Source: Rhizophagus irregularis
Lineage: Eukaryota > Glomeromycota > Glomeromycetes > Glomerales > Glomeraceae
Direction of reading: 5' to 3'
Length of the DNA stretch: 64,000 nucleotides
NCBI RefSeq assembly: GCF_026210795.1
Contig: NC_089455.1
Location: 744,001 to 808,000, forward strand
The notes beneath the pieces were generated by a model. That model was not told the origin of the DNA. It was given only the letters and a program-made list of their open reading frames with translations, and did not search any database. Each line of letters opens with the position of its first letter. Position 1 is the first letter of the stretch. Shown one piece after another: positions 23,371-34,121 of this stretch. Position numbers and translations under genes: made by a program.

Positions 23371-25759
23371 TTAAATACTTTCATTCCTAGCTCTTTCTTT
23401 TAAAAATCTTCTCAAAATTTTACCAGCAGGAGTTTTAGGAATTTTATCGGTAAAATAAATACCACCACGCAATTTTTTATGCGGAGCAACTCTTTGAGAG
23501 ACAAAATCTTTAATTTCTTTTTTTAACTCATCAGATTGAATTTCATTTTGTTTTAATACTACATATGCTAACGGATATTCCGTTGCTTGTTCATCAGAAT
23601 ATATACCAGTTACAGCACAATCAATAATTGATGGATGAGTAAGCAAAACTGATTCAAGTTCAGCTGGAGCCACCTGGAATCCCTATATTTATCAAGTTTT
23701 TTTTAGTAGAGGATATTAAAAGAGAGCGATAATTAATTATCCGTTTTCAGTTTACCTTATATTTTATTAATTCTTTAACGCGATCGACAATAAAAAAGTT
23801 TCCTACAAGACAAATTGGTTTTTTTTTAAAAATTTATTTTAAAATTATATTTTTTTAGATAAATATATTATACCTTGAGAATCAGCATATCCCAAATCTC
23901 CAGTATGGAACCAGCCATCACTATCAATACACGCATCCGTAGCTTCTTTATTATTAAGATAGCCCTATATAAATTGCATATATCGTAAACGTATATATTT
24001 AATTTATTTTATTGATTTTAAACCATAAAAAAAAATTTACCTTCATAACATTTGGACCTCGAATACAAAATTCGCCTTCTTCATCATATTCAAGTTCTAT
24101 AATAAATCGAATTTTTGTTTAGCCTGTTTTTACTTTAGATTTATTGTTATAAATAGTAAATAATAATAATTACCTTTATTATTTTCTGAAATTATCTTAC
24201 ATTCCACGTTTGGAAGAAGAATTCCAATTGAGCCTAACAAAAAAAGAAGATGAAATTTAGGAAATACGCGTTTCGTTAACGAAAAGTCACATGACAACTC
24301 TGACAACTCAATTTACCATCGACAATGTTATCAGTTTTCGCCACGATTGCAAATGGAGTTGTTTCAGTTAATCCTAAAAGAAATAATAAAAATATAAGCA
24401 AAACAATATTTCGAGTAAAAAAATATTAGTTCAAATACGTACCATAAGCTTGTTTGATCGGAGCTTTATAAATTTCAACAAATTTTTTACATAAATCTTT
24501 ACTCAAAGGAGCAGCAGCACTTATAGCCAATTTTAAACTTGATAGATCATACTTTCTCGCTATAGGATTATTAACCAAGAGCAAAACTATAGGGGGAACG
24601 ATTGGAGCTATATTTACTTTATAATCTTGAATCGCACGACAAAATTTTTCCAATTCGAATTTACGAAGGATAACACTTGAACCTCCCTTAAAATTACAAT
24701 GAAAAATAAAAATCGAAAAACCAAAAAATGCGAGAAGAAAATAAATTAGCTCGTGACAGAAGGAATGAAGACAAAACCTTTATATACCTTAATAATAACA
24801 AAGTGTATAAGAAAGGCCAATCCGTATATATGGAAGAAAGGCTAAATTTCGAAAAATTATGTAATTAGTTAAGCACATTAAGTACGTGTTCCAAATCCAA
24901 AAATTAATTATAACTTACAAGAGTTCCTATATGAACATTTTCATGATTTATTTGATCTTCAAAAATATCCATTTGAGTTAAATTTGAAACCATATTGTAG
25001 TGCGTGATTTCAACTCCTTTATTTTTTCCCGTGGTACCGGAACTATAACATAAATAAGCAGTAGTTGATTTTACTTCTTCCGGTGTATATTCTACTGGAT
25101 TAATTTCTTGATTAGAAAGTAAAAATAAGAAAGGTAGAAAATCATTGATTTCATTTTCATCAAATAAAAGTATTTTGGATTCGGGAATATTTGCTACTTT
25201 TGCGGCCTTGATAGCTTTTTCAAGATAATCAGGATGACAAATAATAACAGATGCACCACTGTCTTTTAATTGAAAGGCAAATTCTTCAGATGTATATTCT
25301 GGATTAACCGATGTTACTATTCCTCCTAAAAAAAAAAAGTTAAAAAATTCGAAAATTACCTAGACCTTTGTTTTGTAACTTTTATTTACCAGCTGCGATT
25401 GCACCAAAGATAACTACTGGATAATCAATCTAAAAAAAGAAAAAGAAAAAGAAAAAGAAAAAAATTATAAAGAATTATATAAAAATTTATTTTATATTAT
25501 ACCACAGATAGGTATCACTTACATGATTGGGAGAATATATTGCCAAAACATCTCCACGTTTAAATCCGATTTTATTTATCAATCCAAATGCGAATTTCTT
25601 TGAATTAGTTTTAAGTTGACCGAATGTTAATTTTTTATCGGTATTACCATCAATAAAAATAGCTTTATCATCATCAATTCCGTAAGGATTACTAGTAATA
25701 AATTGATAAACTCCAATTTTTTTAATATCAACATCAGAAAATTTGGATCTGAAAATCAT
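23371..25759 (-). CDS. 4-coumarate:CoA ligase-like acyl-CoA synthetase, copy C (intact)
   Basis: Eleven exons with the same lengths as copy A: 25523-25759, 25390-25429, 24919-25325, 24788-24841, 24443-24686, 24317-24373, 24174-24233, 24041-24096, 23874-23964, 23756-23802 and 23371-23682, for 534 residues. Motifs are the same ([51 protein letters not shown]). Introns as well as exons align closely with copy A, indicating recent duplication. Differences are scattered substitutions, for example VTSVNPEYT for [19 protein letters not shown] for GASCVLLRKF and GYADSQG for GYVNPQG. The catalytic residues are kept, so both copies look functional. The C-terminus ends ARNESI with no SKL signal. The activated acid is unknown; a fatty acid or aromatic acid is possible. 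Confidence 0.92.
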
Positions 25760-26079
25760 TTTTATATGTATAAATTACAAATATATTTGATTTGATTCCT
25801 GCGAAAAGGGGTCAATTTTATATAAAAACTTCATCTATAAAATCTATCCCCGTGAAATCTTACAAAGTAATTTTTCTTATCATTATAAATTCCTTAATGA
25901 GATTTCTTAAAATCTACTAAAATTTAGACATACATATGGTGTACAGTACTAAATGAACGCAAGGATTTGGATTAGTTTGTTGTCATCAATTATGTACTAA
26001 TATTTATCAGTCTCGGAGCGCGTTAAAGTTCATGTATGTTTGAATGAAAATATCGCATTTCCTATAAAAAAATTTCCTT

Positions 26080-26230
26080 AAAGTATACTAAAAATATACT
26101 TAAATTTTAAAATATACTTGAAACTTAAAATACACACTTAAAATTGTATATTTTAAGTGTAAATGTTTTACAATTAAAATGTATTTAAATTATACTTATT
26201 ATATTTAAAATTTTTAAGTAAATTTAAGAA
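26080..26230. repeat. AAGTATA-rich palindromic repeat
   Basis: A block made of AAGTATA, TATACTT and related words on both strands (for example AAAATATACTTAAATTTTAA). The same kind of block occurs near 20050-20110, 28770-28815 and 40680-40810, so it is a dispersed short repeat, not local simple sequence. Confidence 0.5.
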
Positions 26231-26835
26231 TAAAAATGAAAGGATTTTCATCAAATTTATTACTAACCGGTAATGTAACACAATTGTAAATGATCACGTG
26301 TTAGTGCATATAGAATAGGATCGACATTTATTTATACATATACACGTGATAAAGTGTTTAAATGCTACCCTCTACAAATTTTTACTGCGCCATTTGTTAA
26401 GCTAATGAATATAGAAGTACTGATGAGCTTATTCACATTTGCAAAATTTCAAGACTACTTAATAGTAAAAAACTCATAAAGAACAAATGACAGCCGCCTA
26501 TTTTATTTGTAATTAAGAAAAGCAGATCTAACCCATATTATAATATTTCTAATTGCCATACGTCCAGCACTGATTGTGAAAAATACAGTATACTTAATCT
26601 CCAACCGACATTTTAATAGTAAAATTTAATGAAAATGCCTAATTTCATAATTCCAGCTCTTATTTAAAATTTGCAATTTTGAAGATATCCTCATAATTTT
26701 TCACTAATGAAAGATAATCAGAAAGTCAGGAATTTGTTTGGTACTTTTTGAAAGTTCAAAATTATAATAAAACTGCACCAGTAATTACATTTCGGCTCCA
26801 GATTATGGGTACTAATAAATTTATATATAAAATTC

Positions 26836-26892
26836 ATTAACAGCATTGCCTGAGAATGAAATTAGTCCTTGAATTGGAATAGTGATTTTTAA
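26836..26892 (+). pseudogene. Fragment of the TRL1 3' end, copy T3 (short)
   Basis: CAGCATTGCCTGAGAATGAA corresponds to TRL1 CAGCATTGTCTAAAGAAAACC and to the CAGCATTTCCCGAGAATAAA of copy T5. It is followed by AGTCCTTGAATTGGAATAG. Only this short tail remains, immediately left of decayed 4CL copy D. Confidence 0.6.
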
Positions 26893-26944
26893 ATATAATA
26901 ATAATCAATTATAAATGAATTAAAAAAAATACTACTGAAAATAT

Positions 26945-28597
26945 AAATCAGGAATTTTTACAATGTTATTGCTTAAATATTGTACATTCATTTTTAGATC
27001 TTTCTCATAATAATCTTTCTTAAAGTATTACCAGCAGAATTCTTTGGAATTTTATCGATAAAATGAACACAATGCAGTTTTTCACGCGAATCAACCCTTT
27101 GAGAGACAAAATCTTTAATTTCTTCTTTTAACTGATCAGATTGAATTTATCTGATTTTAATTCTACATATGCTAACGTATATTCCGAAATTCCAATATTT
27201 ATCATGAGTTTTTTTAGAAAAGCATCTTAAAAGAGATCGATAATTAATTATCCGTTTCCAGTTTACCTTGATTCCTTAACGCGATCGACAATAAAAAAGT
27301 TCCTACAAGACAAATTGGTTTTTTTTATAAAATTATTTTAAAATTATTTTTTTTAGATAAATATAGGTATTATACCTTGAGGATCAAATCTCCGGTATGT
27401 AACCAATCAATACACGCATCCGTAGCTTCTTTATTATTAAAATAACCCTATATAAATATAAATAAATGAATATGCCATATAATTGAAACGTATATATTTA
27501 ATTTTATTTTATTCATAAAAAAGATTACCTTCATAATATTTGGTCCCCGAAAACAAAATTCACCGATAACGAAAAATCACATGAAAAATCAATTTACCGT
27601 CGATAATGTTATCGGTTTTCGTCGTGGTTACAAATGGAGTTGTTTCGGTTAATCCTAAAAGAAAAGAAGGAAATAATAAAAATATAAGCAAAACAATATT
27701 TCGGGTAAAAAAATATTAGTTCAAAATACGTACCGTAAGCTTGTTTGATTGGAATTCACCAAATTTTTTACATAAATCTTTACTCAAAGGAGCAGCAGCA
27801 CTTATAGCCAATTTATAGATAATACTTTCTCTCTATAGGATTAATAACCAAGAGCGAAACTATAGGGGAACGATTGGAGCTATATTTGCTTTATAATCTT
27901 GAATCGTACGACCAAATGTTTCCAATTTATGAAGGATAACACATGAAGCTCCCTTGAAATTACAATGGAAAGAAAAAATCGAAAAACCAAAAAATGCGAG
28001 AAGGAAATAAATTAGCTCGCAGAAGGAATGAAGACAAAACTTTTATATACCTTAATAATAACAAGGTGTGCAAGAAGGGTCAATCCGTATATATGGAAGA
28101 AAGGCTAAATTTCGAAAATTATGTAATTAGTAAAGTACATAAGTACGTGTTCCAACCCAAAAAATTAATTATTATAACTTACTAGAGTTCTTATATAAAC
28201 ATTTTCATGGTTATTTGATCTTCAAAGACATCGATTTGAGTTAAATTTTAAACCATATTATAGTGCGTGATTTCAACTCCACTCAATCTAAAAAAAGAAA
28301 AAGGAAAAAGGAAAATTATAAAGATTTATTTTAAAAATTTATTTTATAAATCCAAAGATAGGCACTTATGAGAATATATTGCCAAAACATTTCGACGTTT
28401 AAATCCGATTTTTATTTATCAATTCAAATGCTAATTTCTTTGAATTAGCTTTAAGTTGATCGAATGTTAATTTTTATTGGTATTACCATCAATAAAAATA
28501 ATTTATCATCATCAATTTCATAAAAATTACTAGTAATAAATTGATAAACTCCGATCTTTCTAATATCGACATCAGAAAACTTGTACCTGAAAATCAT
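26945..28597 (-). pseudogene. 4CL-like acyl-CoA synthetase copy D, decayed
   Basis: Remnants run from a C-terminal exon (about 26980-27180, coding the APxKIPKNSAGNTL-like region) through the VDRVKE exon (27270-27300), the WFHTGD exon (27375-27450), the LTETTPF exon (27590-27655), the ISAAAPLSK exon (27740-27950), the FFHIYG exon (28050-28110) and the [11 protein letters not shown] piece (28180-28280) to exon 1 (28340-28597). The whole middle of exon 3, including the AMP-binding loop, is deleted, and frames are broken throughout. Confidence 0.85.
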
Positions 28598-29221
28598 TTT
28601 TATATACAGTATGTATAAATTAAATATGTTTGATTCCTACGAAAAGAGGTCAATTATATAAAAATTTCATCTAATATATTATTGATTTTATCAGACTCGG
28701 AGCGCGTTGAAGTTAATGTGTGTTTGGATGATAATGTCGCAACTCATTACACATTCCCTAAATTGTATTTAAAATTGCAATTTTAGATATAATTTAAAAA
28801 TTTAAGTATAATTTAAGTCTGTTTCTTTAGGCATAAAACAAATTGCCATAGAATCCATCTATCAAAAGATGAAGATAATCAGTTCCCCGGAATTACATGT
28901 ATGAATTACACCTTTTTTTGTAACACTGTTCAAGTTAGATACAAATTCATTTAAATCAATAAAAAAGTCATAAATTTTCCTTTCATATGACTAGTAAAAT
29001 TATCTAGATCTTTCCTTTTTGTCCTTGGCGTAAATTTAATAAAAACATTGTGTGCATATATACGTATACTTACATTAAGTTCACAAGCATCAAACAATGT
29101 AATCACTCATTAATGAAACTTTCGAAAAATTTGTTTTAATTTTTAGATATTTTATACATTTTAGCTATTTATAACTAAATTCCAAATATACAATTTGTAA
29201 ATTAATTTGACATATTGATAA

Positions 29222-29403
29222 TATAGCTTTCGGTTCACGAATTATGTTAATAAAATTGATCCATCAGATGCTGGTTTTACGAATAAGACAATGCATGTTA
29301 CTATTGGTATAGTAGATAATTGCACAAAATATTTCCAAGCAAATACAATAAAATAAGCCCTTGACTTGGAAAATTGAATTGGTAATAGATGGAATTGTAA
29401 CTG
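29222..29403 (+). pseudogene. Fragment of the TRL1 3' end, copy T4 (best preserved)
   Basis: Runs from TAGCTTTCGGTTCACGAATTATG (TRL1 TAGTTTTCGATTCACAAATTATG at 16908) through the second HxT region (ATGCATGTTACTATTGGTA) and TTTCCAAGCAAATAC to TAGATGGAATTGTAAC. A central piece coding the SALSKENQSEI part is missing. This is the longest of the five fragments, about 180 bp. Confidence 0.85.
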
Positions 29404-29489
29404 TTAATAATAATAATCAATCAAAATTAATAAAAAAACAATATTGAATTAAAAATATAAATTAGGAATGAGATATTTTGGCACTTTAC

Positions 29490-30115
29490 ATTGTTACAAT
29501 AAACATTGCTTAAATACATTCATTTTTAGCTCTTTCTCTTAATAATCCTATCAATATTTTACTAGCGGGTTTGAGGAATTTTATCAATAAAATGAACACC
29601 AACAAGTAATCTTTCATGTGAACCTCTAATTTTTTCTCTTAACTGATCAGAATGAATTTTATTTTGTTTTAATACTACTCATGCTAATGGATATTCAGCT
29701 GGAGTATTTACCAATTACGGCGGAATCACTAATTGACGAGTTATCACTTATCAAGCAGAACTGATTCAAGTTCGACTGGAGAAACTTGCTGTTACTATAT
29801 TTATTATGTTTTTTAGAAGAACATCTTAAAAGAGATTGATATTGATTGCTTGCTTCGGTTTACCTTATAGTTAATTGATTCATTAAGGCGACCGATAAAA
29901 AGAAAGTTTTCTACAAGATCACACGTATTCGTAACTTCTATATTAATATAAAAATACGGTAAATATATATACTGTATATATATGATTTAATTTAATCATT
30001 GATTTTTAAACCATCATTATATCCAAATTTTGCTATAAATCGAATTTTTTAATCTTTTGAAATTATCATACATTTCACGAGCCTAATAAAAAAAAGTTAA
30101 ATTGGGGGAATACGC
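29490..30115 (-). pseudogene. 4CL-like copy D', 3' remnant only
   Basis: Carries a decayed C-terminal exon (about 29510-29790, with the TTTTAATACTACTCATGCTAATGG block) plus traces of the next exons (29850-29900, 30040-30090). The rest of the gene is absent, replaced by repeat R2. It lies just right of TRL1 fragment T4, so it is a separate duplication unit. Confidence 0.7.
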
Positions 30116-30179
30116 GTAATACTTAATAAAAATGAAAAGTTGAGGGCGTGACATAAATCACATAATGTGACAAATGATC

Positions 30180-30345
30180 GACATTCATGCTAAATACTCC
30201 ACGCGACAAACAGACCTGCGATAACGGGCAAATGGACTTTATTTTTTGTCCTCTAGCGTATATATAAAGAAAAAAGTGTGCATATCTACATATCATCCCA
30301 GATATCAAAACAATGCACGTAGAACAATGGAATCACTATAAAAAA
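30180..30345. repeat. Dispersed repeat family R, copy R2
   Basis: Contains ACTCCACGCGACAAACAGAC, CTGCGATAACGGGCAAATGG and GTGCATATCTACATATCATC, all matched on the opposite strand at 63200-63330 (R3), and in part at 22755-22836 (R1). The ORF of 61 codons here is composed of repeat sequence and is not a gene. Confidence 0.6.
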
Positions 30346-30370
30346 AGTTACGAAACATTTATTTTTTCGT

Positions 30371-30541
30371 TTTATGAATAAAACCACGCATATTATTATT
30401 TGTACAATAGATAATAGCCTAAAAAACATTTCCAAGCAAATACTACAGCGAATCAGCATTTCCCGAGAATAAAATTAATCCAAGATTCGTGTCATTAATT
30501 TTGAATTGATAATGGATGGAATAGTGATTTTATTAATGATT
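30371..30541 (+). pseudogene. Fragment of the TRL1 3' end, copy T5
   Basis: TTATGAATAAAACCACGCAT, then TGTACAATAGATAATAGCCT, TTTCCAAGCAAATACTACAG, CGAATCAGCATTTCCCGAG and GTGTCATTAATTTTGAATTG. These match TRL1 16970-17130 in order, with decayed frame. It is positioned left of 4CL copy E. Confidence 0.8.
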
Positions 30542-30613
30542 TTGAATATAATAATAATCAATCATAAATGAAATACTACTGAATTAAAATATAAATTAGA
30601 AACCTTTACAATG

Positions 30614-33194
30614 TTACAATAAACATTGCTTAACACATTCATTTTTAGCTCTTAATGATCTTCTTAAAGTTTTACCAGCAGAACTCTTTGGAATTTTATC
30701 GATAAAATGAACACAATGCAATTTTTTATGCGGAGCAACTTTTTGAGAGACAAAATCCTTAATTTCTTCTTTTAACTGATCAGATTGAATTTTATCTGGT
30801 TTTAATTCTACATATGCTAACGGATATTCAGTTTCTTGTTCATCAGAATATATACCAATTACGGCGGAATCATTAATTGATGAGTGAGTAAGCAAAATTG
30901 ATTCAAGTTCAGTAGGAATAATTCGAAATTCCTATATTTATCACAAGTTTTTTTTAGAAAAGCATCTAACATAGATTGATAATTGATTATTTGTTTCGGC
31001 TTACCTTATATTTAATTAATTCATTAAAGCGATCGACAATAAAAAAGTTTCCTACAAGACAAATTGGTTTTTTTTTTAAATTTTTTTTTAAAATTTTTTT
31101 TTTTAGATAAATATATTATACCTTGAGGATCAACAAATCCAAAATCTCCAGTATGGAACCAACCATCACTATCAATACACGTATCCGTAGCTTTTTCATT
31201 ATTAAGATAACCCTATATTAATATAAAATAAATATATATACCGTATATGTAAACATATACATCTAATTTTGTTTTATTGATTTTAAACTATAAAAAATTA
31301 CCTTCATAATATTTGGTCCTCGAAAACAAAATTCACCAGATTTATTATATCCAAGTTCTATTAATAAATTGAATTTTTTTATTTTTTTTTTAATTGTCTT
31401 TACTTTATCATAAATAATAAAATAACAATTACCTTTATTATTTTCTGAAATTACCTTACATTCCATGTTTGGAATGAGAATTCCAATCGAGCCTAACAAA
31501 AAAAAATTATGATGAAAATTGAGGTAAATACTTAAATATCGCGAATAACAAAAAGATCATGTTATCTCTCAATCTACCATCGACAATTTCATGAGTTTTC
31601 GTCGCAGTTGCAAATGGAGTTGCTTCAGTTAAGCCTAAAAGAAAAGAAGAAAATATTAAATTTCGAGTATAAAAGAAAAAATGTATTAGTTCCAAATATA
31701 TACCATAGGCTTGCTTGATTGGAACGTTATAAGTTTCAACAAATTCTTTACATAAATCTCCACTCAAAGGAGCAGCAGAACTTATAATTAATTTTAAACT
31801 TGATAGATCATATTTTCTCTCTATAGGGTAAAGTATAGGTAAAATTTAAATACAATGGTTGTTTAAAATAATGAATAAGGTTATGAAAATTAAACAATAG
31901 CGAGTAGATACAATAATGATAAAATCTATACAGTAAAAGCAACGGAAAATTATGTCTACTTTAAATACCTTTTATTAAATTGATCTTATTAACTAAGAGC
32001 CAAATTATAGGAGGAACAATTGGAGCTATATTTACTTTATAATCTTGAATTATACGACAAAATGTTTCCAATTCAAATTTAAATTTGCAAAGGATAACAC
32101 ATGAAGCTCCCTTGAAATTGTAATGGAAAAAAAAATCGAAAATTAAAAATGCGAGAAGAAAAAATAAATTAGTTCGTGACAGAAAGAATGAAGACAAAAC
32201 TTTTGTATAGACCTTAATAATAACAAAGTGTACGAGAAAGGTTAATCCGTATATATGGAAAAAATCCTAATTTTGAAAAAATTATAATCTAATAAAGCGT
32301 TATAAGTACGTGTTTTAAAAACAAAAAAAAAGAACTATTACTTACGTGAGATCCCATAAAAATATTTTCATGATTTATTTGGTCTTCAAAAACATTTATT
32401 TGTGTTAAATTTGAAACCATATTAAAATGTGTGTTTTCAATTCCTTTACTCTTCCCTGTAGTACCAGAACTATAACATAAATATGCTGTAGTTGATTCTG
32501 CTTCCTCCGGTGTATATTCTACTGGATTAATTTCTTGATTAGAAAATAAGGATAAGAAAGGTTGAAGTCCCTGGATTTCGTTTTCGTCGAATAAAAATAT
32601 TTTTGATTCGTGAATATTTGCTGCTTTTGCGGCCTCGATAGTTTTGCTGAGATAAACAGGATGACATATAATAACAGATGCACCACAATCTTTTAATTGA
32701 GAGGCGAATTCTTCATATTCATAATCTGGATTAACCGTTGTTACTATTCCTCCTAAATATAAGTTTTAAAAATTTTGAACTAAAGAACTAAAGAAAATCC
32801 TTAAATCTTTTTTATGTTAACTTTTATTTACCAGCTGCAATTTCACCAAAGATAACTACCGGATAATCGATCTAAAAAAGAAAAAGAAAAAGAAAAAAAA
32901 GTTATAATATTTATTTTATAATATACCACGGAATAGCTATCACTTACATGATTATGAGAACATATTGCCAAAACGTCTCCATGAGTCTCCATGTTTAAAA
33001 CCAACTTTTTTTTTCAATCCAAATGCCAATTTCTTTGAATTAGTTTTAAGTTGACCGAATGTTAATTTTTTATCGGTTATACCATCAATAAAAATAACTT
33101 TATCATCATCAATTCCATAAGGATTACTAGTAATAAATTGATAAATTCCGATTTTTTCAATATCGACATCAGGAAAATTAGATCTGAAAATCAT
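30614..33194 (-). pseudogene. 4CL-like acyl-CoA synthetase copy E, near-intact with a 10-bp frameshifting duplication
   Basis: All eleven exons of the 4CL pattern are present, with splice sites and the key motifs: SSGTTGKSKG, FHIYGL, LTEATPFA, GWFHTGDFGFV, DRFNELIKYK and SSAGKTLRR. Exon 1 (from 33194) carries a tandem copy of ten bases (CATGGAGACT, near 32980-33000), which shifts the frame and leads to a stop soon after. Exon 5 is interrupted by about 150 extra bases at 31821-31968, bounded by GT and AG in frame, so it could be spliced. Exon 4 begins Asp-Phe-Phe-His where copies A and C begin Pro. The C-terminus ends differently (KQCLL). Unless the duplication is an assembly error, the product is truncated at about 75 residues. 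Confidence 0.8.
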
Positions 33195-34121
33195 TTTTTA
33201 TATGATAAAAAATAGATTGATTTCGGCAAAAAAAGGTCAATTTTATATAAAAATTTTGATTATAAAGTTCCAAACAGTAATTTCTTATTTTGAAAGATTA
33301 TCTATTATTTGTTTAAGAATTTAACTACCCTTTAATAAAAGTCGATCCCTTTTTTATATTCCGTCTTTTTTCCGTAAAAGGTTCATAATTCCAGAATTAA
33401 TAGCCTTATATCACGGAATTTATCAAGTTATTTACATTTTCCGTGTATAGATCCGCGAAAGGTCATTTTACGGAGTTTTACAGAAATAACGGATAAAATT
33501 TTTTATAGGGCTAATTATAATTTACAAAGTCATATGTTGTACAAGTACTTTCGTTTGAATAATGAACGCGGAGTTCCATAAATAAAATGAAAATGAATTA
33601 GATTATCTTGAATATTTTATGTAACTCGCAGAGGAACATATTAGAATTACACGAATTACACGTAATATTAGCTGAGCACTGTAGATTATATGATACAATT
33701 CTTAATTTGCAAATTATAAACCTGAGATACGTACAGAAGTAGTGGATTTGTATTCCCAAGATAAGTTGGAATATTGTCTTACCTGCAACACTTCAAGCAA
33801 TAAACTCAAGTTCGCAATTTTAGCATAGAAGCTGTATCGTGTACTCTTGCGCTTGTATTTGTTCTTTCAACTCTTGTATGTATTAATAAATATTCTTCTC
33901 GCTTATCACCTGATACTGTATGAGACTCACTTTTTTTATATGAAGTATTGTAAAGCATGACTTTTTGACAAATATCTCTATTAAGTCAGTTGCGTAACTA
34001 ATGAGTCAAGATCAATCTGTGCGACAATCGATTTCCAATATAAATACCTTATACTGTATAACTACAAATCACCTCTTTTTTCAAAAAACCTGTGAAACTT
34101 TTTTTACACAAAAAAACCAGT
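33195..34121. other. Spacer between 4CL copy E and the Crinkler-like gene
   Basis: No gene seen. At about 33346-33511 there is an imperfect inverted repeat: CCGTAAAAGG at 33379 against the complement in TCATTTTACGG near 33465, with CCCTTTTTTATA and TATAGGGC further out. This may be a worn MITE. The rest is plain AT-rich sequence holding the promoter of the gene at 34122. Confidence 0.4.

Noticed and set aside
27994-28185. 63-codon plus-strand frame
   Set aside because: It is antisense to exon and intron remnants of the decayed 4CL copy D.
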